A stretch of 64,000 nucleotides of DNA from the NCBI RefSeq assembly GCF_003054445.1, contig NC_042509.1, positions 248,001-312,000 on the forward strand, in the 5' to 3' direction. The notes under the pieces are model-generated. The model saw only the letters and a list, made by a program, of their open reading frames with translations, had not been told where the DNA came from and did no database searches. This document shows, in pieces, positions 47,758 through 55,300 of this stretch (the stretch's first letter is position 1; every line of letters starts with the position of its first letter). Source of the DNA: Pichia kudriavzevii. Lineage: Eukaryota; Ascomycota; Pichiomycetes; Pichiales; Pichiaceae. The position numbers and the translations under genes are program-made.

Positions 47758-48864
47758 ATGACTACCGTTGAAAAAATCAAGGCGATCGAAGATGAAATGG
47801 CCAGAACGCAAAAGAACAAGGCTACCGAAAAGCATTTGGGAATGCTTAAGGCCAAGTTGGCAAAGCTTAGGGCCGACTTGTTGAAAGATGCTGCTGCTGG
47901 TAGTGGTGGTGGCGCCGGTATTGGGTTTGATGTTAAGAAATCGGGTGCTGCATCTATCGGATTTGTTGGTTTCCCATCAGTTGGTAAATCCACCTTACTA
48001 ACAAAACTTACAGGTACCACTTCAGAAGCTGCAGCTTACGAGTTCACAACCTTAACTACTGTCCCAGGTGTCATTAGATATAGAGGTGCAAAAATCCAAA
48101 TGCTCGATCTGCCAGGTATCATTGAGGGTGCCAAAGACGGTAGGGGTAGAGGTAGACAAGTTATTGCGGTAGCAAGATCTTGTGATTTGATTTTCATTGT
48201 TTTGGATGTCAATAAACCACTTCGTCATAAACAAATCATTGAACACGAACTGGAAGGTTTTGGTATCAGATTGAATAAAACACCACCTGATATTATCATC
48301 AAGAAGAAAGAAAAGGGAGGTATTAGTATAACATCCACAGTCGCTTTGACTAAAATTGATGAGGATGAGGTCAAAGCGGTTTTGAATGAATATAGGATCA
48401 ACTCTTGTGAAGTTTCATTCCGTCAAGATGCCACAGTCGATGACTTGATTGATGTTCTCGAGGCCCACAACAGAAAGTATATTCCTGCTGTTTATGTGTT
48501 AAACAAGATTGATTCCTTCTCTATTGAAGAGCTCGAACTTCTATACCGTATTCCAAATGCAGTTCCGATTTCCAGTGGAAATGAATGGAACCTAGATGAA
48601 TTGTTGGAAGTTATGTGGGATCGGTTAAATCTTGTGAGAGTCTATACAAAACCAAAGGGACGCTTACCTGATTTCTCTGATCCAGTTGTTTTAAAAGGTG
48701 ACAAATGTTCAGTCGAAGATTTTTGTATGAAGATCCACAAATCCTTAGTTGATGATTTCAAATCGGCATTGGTATATGGTACCAGTGTCAAGCACCAAAA
48801 TCAGTATGTTGGTTTATCTCATAAACTACAAGATGAAGATGTTATTACTATTTTAAAGAAATAG
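47758..48864 (+). CDS. RBG1: DRG-family GTPase Rbg1
   Basis: The 368-residue protein is almost collinear with yeast Rbg1 and human DRG1. It has a helical N-terminus ([17 protein letters not shown]), G1 GFPSVGKS (71-78), G3 DLPG (117-120), G4 NKID and a C-terminal TGS-type domain ([20 protein letters not shown]). It is a GTPase that, with Tma46, associates with translating ribosomes and helps relieve stalls. The Leu of DLPG is encoded by CTG (48109-48111), which shows that CTG is read as Leu. It is an S. cerevisiae chromosome I gene (YAL036C), like ATS1, FUN30, MDM10, SPO7 and FUN14 in this window. Confidence 0.97.
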   Translation: MTTVEKIKAIEDEMARTQKNKATEKHLGMLKAKLAKLRADLLKDAAAGSGGGAGIGFDVKKSGAASIGFVGFPSVGKSTLLTKLTGTTSEAAAYEFTTLTTVPGVIRYRGAKIQMLDLPGIIEGAKDGRGRGRQVIAVARSCDLIFIVLDVNKPLRHKQIIEHELEGFGIRLNKTPPDIIIKKKEKGGISITSTVALTKIDEDEVKAVLNEYRINSCEVSFRQDATVDDLIDVLEAHNRKYIPAVYVLNKIDSFSIEELELLYRIPNAVPISSGNEWNLDELLEVMWDRLNLVRVYTKPKGRLPDFSDPVVLKGDKCSVEDFCMKIHKSLVDDFKSALVYGTSVKHQNQYVGLSHKLQDEDVITILKK

Positions 48865-48968
48865 AAATGTGGATTTCTGTAAACTCTAGTATAGTTTTCT
48901 TTGGATATTGTCTCTTTAGCCTAATAGCCTTTTGGGAAGGGCCTTTTCTCAGTTTTATACATATAATA

Positions 48969-48997
48969 CACACACATATATATATATATATATATAC
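48969..48997. repeat. CACACA(TA)n microsatellite 3' of RBG1
   Basis: A short CA run passes into about ten TA units in the gap between RBG1 and SEH1, where the two genes converge. Confidence 0.8.
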
Positions 48998-49016
48998 TTG
49001 TATAGGCATCCCAAAA

Positions 49017-49988
49017 TTACTTGCTGTTATGTTCCGTACTTATGACACTCATACACTGAAATTTGTTTGCGTAATTTGCCTTATAGAGTCTTATAAGTCC
49101 ATCATCACCACAACTACTCAAGATAGTTCCTGTCAAATTCCAGCTAACTTTCCATACCTCTCCTGCGTGATCATTGAACGAACTCAGAAGAGCAATTTCC
49201 AAATCTAACTCGTCGGTTTTATCGTTCTTTTGACGCTCTTCAAGCTTGAATATTCTAACAAACCCATCCTTACTTGCCGTGGCTATTAAGTGATAGCTTC
49301 TTCCCATTGTAGGTGCCCATGAGACGCTCCGGATAAGACCCTTATGTTCGGGTAAAACAAGGCCTTGCACGTACTTGTTGGATCCTTCGTTTTTATAATA
49401 AATATAAGCTTGATCCAAGGCGCTTACTATAAATTTCTCAACACTAAATCTGGAAGGACACCATGACAAACTAAAATCGCTTTGTAAATGATTTGCAACT
49501 GGATTTTTCAGCACGGGGATTTCCTCTATGGCAACCCACTGAGAGAGATCATTTGGATCTGTTGATTCGTACAGTCTTAGTTTACCGTCACTGCCTATAG
49601 CACCAATCCTAAGTCCTAAGTGAGCGGGTAAAAAGCAGGCATCGTATATTGGTCCATGCGAATCTGCTATAGTTGCGACTTTGGCCCATCGTCTACCTGA
49701 ATTAATTGGCTCCTCAAATTGTTCTTCCCATATTTTAACAGTACGGTCGTACGATGCAGAGAGCAATAGGTGCCCAAACTCCGGGTGTGCAAAATCAACT
49801 TTAACAACAACACTATCATGGGCTTTCCATGAATCATTCAACTCCCAAAACGAAGTAGATGAGTCCAAATCAAACACTTTTACATGTTGGTCTGCACTAC
49901 ACGTTGCCAATTGACGACCATAGAAATCGTAACAAACGTCCAGTATTAAATCTTGGTGGGACGTTGGAAAGGGTTTGACAATGTTCAT
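49017..49988 (-). CDS. SEH1: WD40 nucleoporin Seh1
   Basis: The 323-residue protein is a six-bladed WD40 propeller: HQDLILDVCYDFYGRQLATCS, LLLSASYDRTVKIW, HGPIYDACFLPAHLGLRI and HAGEVWKVSWNLTGTILSSCGDDG. Seh1 is in the Nup84 subcomplex of the nuclear pore and in the SEACIT/SEACAT complexes that control TORC1. Its incomplete propeller is closed by a blade from Nup85 or Sea4 in the family. S. cerevisiae Seh1 has 349 residues. Sec13 is the nearest alternative, but the N-terminus fits Seh1. Confidence 0.93.
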   Translation of the reverse strand: MNIVKPFPTSHQDLILDVCYDFYGRQLATCSADQHVKVFDLDSSTSFWELNDSWKAHDSVVVKVDFAHPEFGHLLLSASYDRTVKIWEEQFEEPINSGRRWAKVATIADSHGPIYDACFLPAHLGLRIGAIGSDGKLRLYESTDPNDLSQWVAIEEIPVLKNPVANHLQSDFSLSWCPSRFSVEKFIVSALDQAYIYYKNEGSNKYVQGLVLPEHKGLIRSVSWAPTMGRSYHLIATASKDGFVRIFKLEERQKNDKTDELDLEIALLSSFNDHAGEVWKVSWNLTGTILSSCGDDGLIRLYKANYANKFQCMSVISTEHNSK

Positions 49989-50302
49989 CTACTCGGTTTC
50001 TGTGTTGTTGGCCTTTGTAGAAGTATCTATATGCTAAGTAATATTGACCTTAAACAGTTAATCCCTCGTTCCGCTAAAAGGAACATGTTCCACCAAATTT
50101 GTTGAAGTGTTGATTTACGTATAAAAATCAAGCGAACAAAGAAAAACATGCTCGCCGCTCGCCATGGCCGAGCCTCTCCTTCCTCTCCGAAAGGGTATGA
50201 TACGTTCCTTTCCTGCTCCAACTAATCTCTTGAGGAGCAATCTGTCTATAAGAGTATAGATACCGAGAACCAATTAGAGAAATTAAACTATACACGTACA
50301 AA
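49989..50302. promoter_or_regulatory. Divergent region SEH1/FUN14
   Basis: This 314-bp spacer separates two divergent start codons. A pyrimidine-rich stretch and CTATAAGAG near 50247 precede FUN14. A short upstream ATG frame starts near 50164. No other gene is visible. Confidence 0.4.
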
Positions 50303-50917
50303 ATGTTTAGACTTGCTTCACCTTCTAATTTCATTAAGAAATTCGATACTTTGCGTTTTACGAAACAAGCCATCCAGTCCCAGTCTAAGAGATTTGTCTC
50401 TTACAACAAGGCCAATTCTAACTACACAAATTTCGCAAGAGTTAGAACAGCAACCAGAGAAACTCCAAACATGGCTTTGACTTTCTTGGGTGTCCTTGGT
50501 GTTTCTTCCCTATATCTTGCAGCCCATAAGCCAATTCTGAATGAGACGGGCTTTGCTAATGGACCTGTTTTGATTGATACCAAGAAGGGTGCAGTTAATC
50601 TCGACCAAGAAATAAAGCAATCACAGTACGATGGTGCCTTTGATGGTAAATTGAACTACCGTCAAGTAGCTATTGGTTCTATTGCAGGTTTAGTCCTTGG
50701 TTATGCACTTTCGAGATTAAGCTCCATTTTATTTGTTGTATCAATTGGTTTGTACTGCCTCAATGTTTATCTTCGTAGACAAGGAATCGTGGCGGTCGAT
50801 ACAAAGAAAGTTTTCAAAGGAGCGGTAGACAGCGTCTCATGGGATGAGCTGGTTTTTGAAAAGGCCAGCTTTAGTGTCCCATTTGTCTTGAGTTTCTTTA
50901 CTGCTGCTTCCTTATAA
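50303..50917 (+). CDS. FUN14: FUN14-family mitochondrial outer-membrane protein
   Basis: The 204-residue protein has a basic N-terminus (FIKKFDTLRFTKQAIQSQSKR), a hydrophobic segment (~57-72), and the FUN14 core with two membrane segments (QVAIGSIAGLVLGYALSRLSS and ILFVVSIGLYCLNVYL). A C-terminal amphipathic and hydrophobic end (PFVLSFFTAASL) closes the protein. Length and layout match S. cerevisiae Fun14 (198). FUNDC homologues in animals act in mitophagy and ER-mitochondria contacts; the yeast role is less clear. Its chromosome I origin (YAL008W, next to SPO7 in S. cerevisiae) fits the mixed synteny here. Confidence 0.88.
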   Translation: MFRLASPSNFIKKFDTLRFTKQAIQSQSKRFVSYNKANSNYTNFARVRTATRETPNMALTFLGVLGVSSLYLAAHKPILNETGFANGPVLIDTKKGAVNLDQEIKQSQYDGAFDGKLNYRQVAIGSIAGLVLGYALSRLSSILFVVSIGLYCLNVYLRRQGIVAVDTKKVFKGAVDSVSWDELVFEKASFSVPFVLSFFTAASL

Positions 50918-51073
50918 AGCTCTTTTCCTTAAAACTCTAAAGTTATTCGTATCATTTATAATCGAAAATTATAACCACTTAGCAGACGATTCATGATGAG
51001 AATCCCTTTACTTATTTATACAGTAGTGACATTGCAGTTGTGTCAAGTTACACCACAAATTATATCATTGTCC

Positions 51074-51655
51074 TCAAGAAAATTGCATCTCATCTACAGC
51101 CCATTCTACTATGCTCTTCAGCTTACTGTCCTCCTCCTGCTCATCTAACTCGTCAATTATTTTTAGATCGTCTAGGAGTTTAGGATACTCATGCATATCC
51201 AAAGTTTTATCTAGTTTATATTCATTTAGCCGTTTCTGGAGCTTCTCGTTAGACTCTCGAAGAGCAGATAATTGTTCATCCAGATTCTTAACTACCTCTC
51301 TTTTCATGGTAATCATATGCGCCTTCACCAATTCGGTGGGTGACAAATCGGATACATCAATCTGAACTTTCTCCCCATTGCATTTTCTTTGCTCAGCTTT
51401 CTCGATAACTTTATCCAATTCGTTCAAATGCAACTGCAATTGTCGTTCCATAAATATCTTCTGAAACTCAGATTCAGCCTTCGACTGCCATGAACTCACT
51501 ACTTGTTTCCTCACATATTCTAGAGAGGAAACGTCAATTTGTGGATAACATGAAACAAAGGCCTTGAGGGTAATTTTCGAAAGCGTCTTCTGGAGTGCAT
51601 AGGATAACGCTGAGTGTAACGCTTCAAACCGTATGTGTCTGTTAGTCTCGGCCAT
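51074..51655 (-). CDS. NNF1: Kinetochore MIND complex subunit Nnf1
   Basis: The 193-residue protein has the Nnf1 pattern: IRFEALHSALSYALQKTLSKI, a CYPQ motif (SCYPQIDVSSLEYVRKQVV), FQKIFMERQLQLHLNELDKVI, DLSPTELVKAHMI, then a coiled-coil tail. Nnf1 pairs with Mtw1 in the MIND/Mis12 complex, linking inner centromere proteins to Ndc80. S. cerevisiae Nnf1 has 201 residues. It is divergent from NSA1. Confidence 0.88.
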   Translation of the reverse strand: MAETNRHIRFEALHSALSYALQKTLSKITLKAFVSCYPQIDVSSLEYVRKQVVSSWQSKAESEFQKIFMERQLQLHLNELDKVIEKAEQRKCNGEKVQIDVSDLSPTELVKAHMITMKREVVKNLDEQLSALRESNEKLQKRLNEYKLDKTLDMHEYPKLLDDLKIIDELDEQEEDSKLKSIVEWAVDEMQFS

Positions 51656-52117
51656 GTCAAATCCTTTAACTTGATTCTTATTGTCTCTTTCTTTACACTG
51701 TCAATGTACACTCAAAATGAAAACACCAATGTCTTACACATAAACATCAACAGGCGCCTGTGTTCGCATCAGGAAAAAATCTTTGTTATCCACAGACGTT
51801 GAAGTTATGATTTCATACAAGTAGCACGCTTACATAGCGTCTCTACACAAATTGCAACATGGTTCTTCTATTTCGATTGAGTTACACTTCTGAATCAGCA
51901 TGAAATGGGAAGACCCCCTCTTTCTCCACTTCAATGATAACTTGATATTTAGAAAATGTAGTCAGCAAATCTTCTCCAGCTCGCATACATAATTACCAAA
52001 TTCAGTATGATTTTTTCTTTTCATTTCAAAAAAAAAATTTTATTCACAGATAGTTTGTGCAGATTCCACAGCAAAGAGCTTCTTCAAAATAGACTATCTG
52101 GCAAGACAAGTACCAAT
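51656..52117. promoter_or_regulatory. Divergent region NNF1/NSA1 with RRPE-like A/T block
   Basis: This 462-bp spacer includes an A-run followed by TTTTATT (about 52029-52044), an RRPE-like element ~75-90 bp before the NSA1 ATG. RRPE is typical of ribosome-biogenesis genes such as NSA1. An upstream ATG at 52007 is in frame with NSA1, but the extension would have to include this element. Confidence 0.5.
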
Positions 52118-53410
52118 ATGAAGCTTATAGTATCGTGTGAAGATACCGGTGCCTTGAAAGTGGTCACTGCACAACATGGTGTCGACACGTCCAGGCCAGC
52201 ACCAAAGGATGATCCAAATGCAGTAGCACCACCAACAATCACCACACATGCCACTGGATACTCTAGGAAATCTAGGGTAGTTCATATGGTCAAGTCACCC
52301 AAGACGGGTAACATTGCTGTCACTCGCTCTGATGGATCTGTCCAAGTTTACGATACCGCTAAATTACGAAACAATGAGGTATGCAACGATGATTCAGAGC
52401 TTCTTCCCCTACTATCTGAACATAAAAATGTTATTCCAGAAAGCACTAATAAGGACAATGAAGTCTTTGTAGACTTAGCCGTGGATGATATAGGACGCCT
52501 CTTAACAGCAACAAATAAAGGTACACTTTTTATCTGGTCATCTGAGGAGAAACTATCAGACAACCCGGCCAATTATCAATTACCACTGAAACCCAACGAG
52601 GTGGTTGAAACATTTCAACTTCATCCTGGAAAAACTGATGATACTTTATATATCGCATATGGAGGAAAGGAAACCGATTTACGTATAGTTAAGTTACCAA
52701 CTTCTAGTGGACATAGTGAAACCCCAGAAATTGTATTTGCAGCTAAGAATGTTTCCAACTCAAAACTTGAGTTGCGTGTGCCGATACATATAAAGAAGAT
52801 CCTTTTTGATAAATCCAGCACTCCAGAAAACTTCAAGCTGTACACTTTTACACAATGGGGAGACTTAAGATTCTATGATTCTTCACAGGGACGTAAACCA
52901 AGATATTCTAAACTCATCTTACCTAGCAAGGGCCCAGTAACAAATGCAATATGGATGAATGATGACTTTGTTGTCACCAATACCAGTGGAATAGTTGAAA
53001 AGGTGAATTCAACTTCGGGTTCTCAAGTCTGTCAATTTAAAGATCACATTGGATCCATTCAATCACTCTTCAACTTTAATGATTCAATTTTAGTAACTGC
53101 AGGTACAGATCGTTATGTTCGTGCTTATAACAATAAAACTAGGGATTGTATTGTCAAAGTATTTGTTGGAACGCAATCCAATGCAGTTATTCTTTTGGAA
53201 GACTCCGAAACTTTAGGGCGCCATAAAGCAAATATTATTGGTGACAGAGCCCTGGAATCCATCAGAAAACAAGAAGAATATATGGCCAGAAAAGCGTCTG
53301 CTGCTGCTGAAGATTCTGGAGAGGAAAGTGACGAAGATGAACTATGGAGTAAATTGGATAGCTCGAGTGTAACGCAGAGAAGAAAGAGAAGAAAGATCAC
53401 ATTAGCATAG
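52118..53410 (+). CDS. NSA1: 60S ribosome biogenesis WD40 protein Nsa1
   Basis: The 430-residue protein, counted from ATG 52118, begins MKLIVSCEDTGALKVV as family members do. It forms a WD40 propeller (VRAYNNKTRDC near the end) with an acidic, Lys/Arg-rich tail (EESDEDELWSK, RRKRRKITLA). Nsa1 sits on nucleolar pre-60S particles with Rpf1, Mak16 and Rrp1 and is released by the AAA ATPase Rix7. The in-frame ATG at 52007 would add 37 residues unlike the family and overlap the RRPE-like promoter block, so I prefer 52118. Confidence 0.92.
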   Translation: MKLIVSCEDTGALKVVTAQHGVDTSRPAPKDDPNAVAPPTITTHATGYSRKSRVVHMVKSPKTGNIAVTRSDGSVQVYDTAKLRNNEVCNDDSELLPLLSEHKNVIPESTNKDNEVFVDLAVDDIGRLLTATNKGTLFIWSSEEKLSDNPANYQLPLKPNEVVETFQLHPGKTDDTLYIAYGGKETDLRIVKLPTSSGHSETPEIVFAAKNVSNSKLELRVPIHIKKILFDKSSTPENFKLYTFTQWGDLRFYDSSQGRKPRYSKLILPSKGPVTNAIWMNDDFVVTNTSGIVEKVNSTSGSQVCQFKDHIGSIQSLFNFNDSILVTAGTDRYVRAYNNKTRDCIVKVFVGTQSNAVILLEDSETLGRHKANIIGDRALESIRKQEEYMARKASAAAEDSGEESDEDELWSKLDSSSVTQRRKRRKITLA

Positions 53411-53536
53411 GACAGCTTATATATTTCCCATGTAAAATACATGTATAGACTAATAATTTTCGTTCATGCTGACCTCTGTAAAGACAAAATGAATAAGAGA
53501 TCCAACAAGCAAAAAAAACAGTATATTCAAAAAAAT

Positions 53537-53608
53537 CTCCGAGACCGGGAATTGAACCCGGGTCTCCCGCGTGACAAGCGGAAATTCTAGCCACTAAACT
53601 ATCTCGGA
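53537..53608 (-). tRNA. tRNA-Asp (GTC)
   Basis: The minus-strand cloverleaf of 72 nt has acceptor TCCGAGA/TCTCGGA, discriminator G, anticodon loop TTGTCAC and T loop TTCAATT. A T7 Pol III terminator follows (53535-53529). It lies 4 bp behind tRNA-Gly with no terminator between, so the two are probably one transcript. Confidence 0.95.
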
Positions 53609-53612
53609 TAAC

Positions 53613-53683
53613 TGCGCAAGCCCGGAATCGAACCAGGGGCTCAACGATGGCAACGTTGAATTTTACCACTAAACCACTTGCGC
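53613..53683 (-). tRNA. tRNA-Gly (GCC)
   Basis: The minus-strand 71-nt tRNA has acceptor GCGCAAG/CTTGCGC, anticodon loop TTGCCAT, T loop TTCGATT and discriminator A. It is upstream partner of tRNA-Asp, and its 5' end is 12 bp from an old LTR remnant. It is identical by eye to the tRNA-Gly at 63516-63586, which is on the opposite strand. Confidence 0.95.
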
Positions 53684-53695
53684 TTGTTATGAATT

Positions 53696-53820
53696 TGAAA
53701 GTGTTGCTGGTAGTCCGTAGTTTAGAATCTGATTGTTGATAGTTTATATTCTACATATTTTATATCTCAATTTTCTAAATGTAACTATAAAACGTTCCCT
53801 TTTTAAATACTGGTTAAAAA
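53696..53820 (-). repeat. Old LTR remnant of the Ty3-like family (fossil)
   Basis: The first ~40 bp (TGAAAGTGTTGCTGGT...TTTAGAATCTGATT) are nearly the reverse complement of the end of the 260-bp LTRs at 54231 and 58991. Similarity fades over the next ~80 bp, so the right end is uncertain. It is clearly older than the other copies. It begins 12 bp upstream of tRNA-Gly. Confidence 0.75.
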
Positions 53821-54230
53821 AAAGAAGAGGTAGATATCCTTCTGATTCTTTACTTACTCTGATCTAAAATAGGTACTTCTTATACTCAGTTTTTTTTAAA
53901 CACAATACAGCAAGCTAAACATATTACATCATACAGTTTTGTTTTTCTTTTCACTGTTTTTGGAAAAGCTTCATGCCTGCGTTTATAGAAATATTTGGTT
54001 GTTTTATATTCTTAGTTTGTTATTGTAATGTTTATTATAATCTCTTTTCATAACTGTTCAATTTCAAATTATGGATGATAAAAAAAACGACTAATAGCTG
54101 TTGACGAGTATGTCATTTCAATTCTTTGCCAATAACTCCCTTTACTATAATTTCAACATGCCAGATATGTATGTTTATTATTGCTTCTGAGTTATATTTA
54201 CTTCAGTATAGAATACTTTGAAAGAAATCA
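53821..54230. other. AT-rich spacer left of the LTR element
   Basis: This AT-rich stretch runs from the LTR remnant to the element. It may include more decayed LTR sequence at its left end. Its last five bases, AATCA (54226-54230), are one copy of the target-site duplication. I see no gene. Confidence 0.5.
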
Positions 54231-54490
54231 TGTAAGAGATCAGACAAAGGACTATCTCTCTATTTCCACATCGGGTAATCATATAGAAGGTTGAAGAAGA
54301 TTGTAGAAGGTTAAACAGAAGTTCTAGAAGATAATTAAATCCCTCAAAATGCTATTTTTTAAATTAAAGAATTACTATTTAAACAGAGGACATTCCATAT
54401 ATGTTCTCAGAGAATTAACGTATAAAAATATATAAGATAAAAATAAGCAATAATCAGATTCTAAAGTACGCACCACCAGCAACACTTTCA
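54231..54490 (+). repeat. 5' LTR
   Basis: This 260-bp LTR starts TGTAAGAGATCAG and ends CAACACTTTCA. It is the same as 58991-59250 over every block I compared. AT-rich TATAAAAATATATAAG near its right third may serve as the promoter. Confidence 0.95.
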
Positions 54491-54492
54491 AT

Positions 54493-54499
54493 TGGTAGC
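54493..54499 (+). other. Primer-binding site, likely initiator tRNA-Met
   Basis: TGGTAGC lies 2 bp inside the 5' LTR. It is complementary to the 3' end (GCUACCA) of fungal initiator tRNA-Met, the primer used by Ty3. Confidence 0.7.
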
Positions 54500-54536
54500 A
54501 CCGGATAGTTAGAAAAGTTCAACAAAGAAATTAAAC

Positions 54537-55286
54537 ATGAATTCAGAAGTTAACGCGATGCATGCAGGTTCTAACCCGTCGCAAGTTAACTTAAACATGG
54601 TATTCAAGGGTAACGAAAAGAACTCTGTTCGTTTAGCCCAACAATTTCTGTTCAAACTTGACATGGCCTTTAAACTACAAGAAAGTATGGGAAAGGATGT
54701 CTCAGAATTATTTAAGGTAGCAACCGCAATGCTCAACCTCGATGGATCCGCTCTCGCCTGGTTCACTAACAGGTATGGAAACTCCGAATTACCTTTATGG
54801 CATCAATTTGTCGAAGAGTTTACACTCGAATTCTGTCCAACAGACGAATTTGAGTTGAGACAAGTGGCAGCAAAATACAATGGCTGTCACCAAGGTAAAA
54901 ATTCCGTGGAACAATTTATCCAGGAATTTGAAGGGTACCGGACCTTACTCCCAGGTGAGTATGAGAACGAATGGGCCACCAGAGATAGGTTTGTGCAAGG
55001 ATTACGTGCAGAAATTAGAGGACGCGTATTCCAACATAGACCAAACTCGCTTGCTGAAGCCAAATTTTTAGCAAGAGACTTTGAGAAGGACTCAGCACCC
55101 AGAGCTAGAGACTTTAGATTCTCGCATCAAGATAGATGGAGAGGTGAACCAATGGAAATAGACTCCATTAAAAATAAAAATTATCGTGGTCGGAATTTTG
55201 ACAGTTATAAAAGAAACAAGAATTACAACAGAAACTATAATGGTGGTTACGCTGGTAGAAAACAAGACAGAGAAAATTTAAATTAG
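54537..55286 (+). CDS. Retrotransposon Gag-like capsid protein
   Basis: This frame of 249 residues contains a Retrotrans_gag-type helical segment (ALAWFTNRYGNSELPLW, FVEEFTLEF, QLRQ-like and EQFIQEFEGYR) and a basic Asn/Arg/Tyr-rich tail. Pol follows in another frame. The family is known to use programmed frameshifting for that step. Confidence 0.9.
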   Translation: MNSEVNAMHAGSNPSQVNLNMVFKGNEKNSVRLAQQFLFKLDMAFKLQESMGKDVSELFKVATAMLNLDGSALAWFTNRYGNSELPLWHQFVEEFTLEFCPTDEFELRQVAAKYNGCHQGKNSVEQFIQEFEGYRTLLPGEYENEWATRDRFVQGLRAEIRGRVFQHRPNSLAEAKFLARDFEKDSAPRARDFRFSHQDRWRGEPMEIDSIKNKNYRGRNFDSYKRNKNYNRNYNGGYAGRKQDRENLN

Positions 55287-55300
55287 TTAGGAACCAAAAG

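Noticed and set aside
50993-51073. ATGATGA resembling a C box of a C/D snoRNA after FUN14
   Set aside because: No CTGA D box at a suitable distance and no terminal stem.
52007-52117. Upstream in-frame ATG adding 37 residues to Nsa1
   Set aside because: The extension is unlike the family and overlaps an RRPE-like promoter block; MKLIVSC is the family start.
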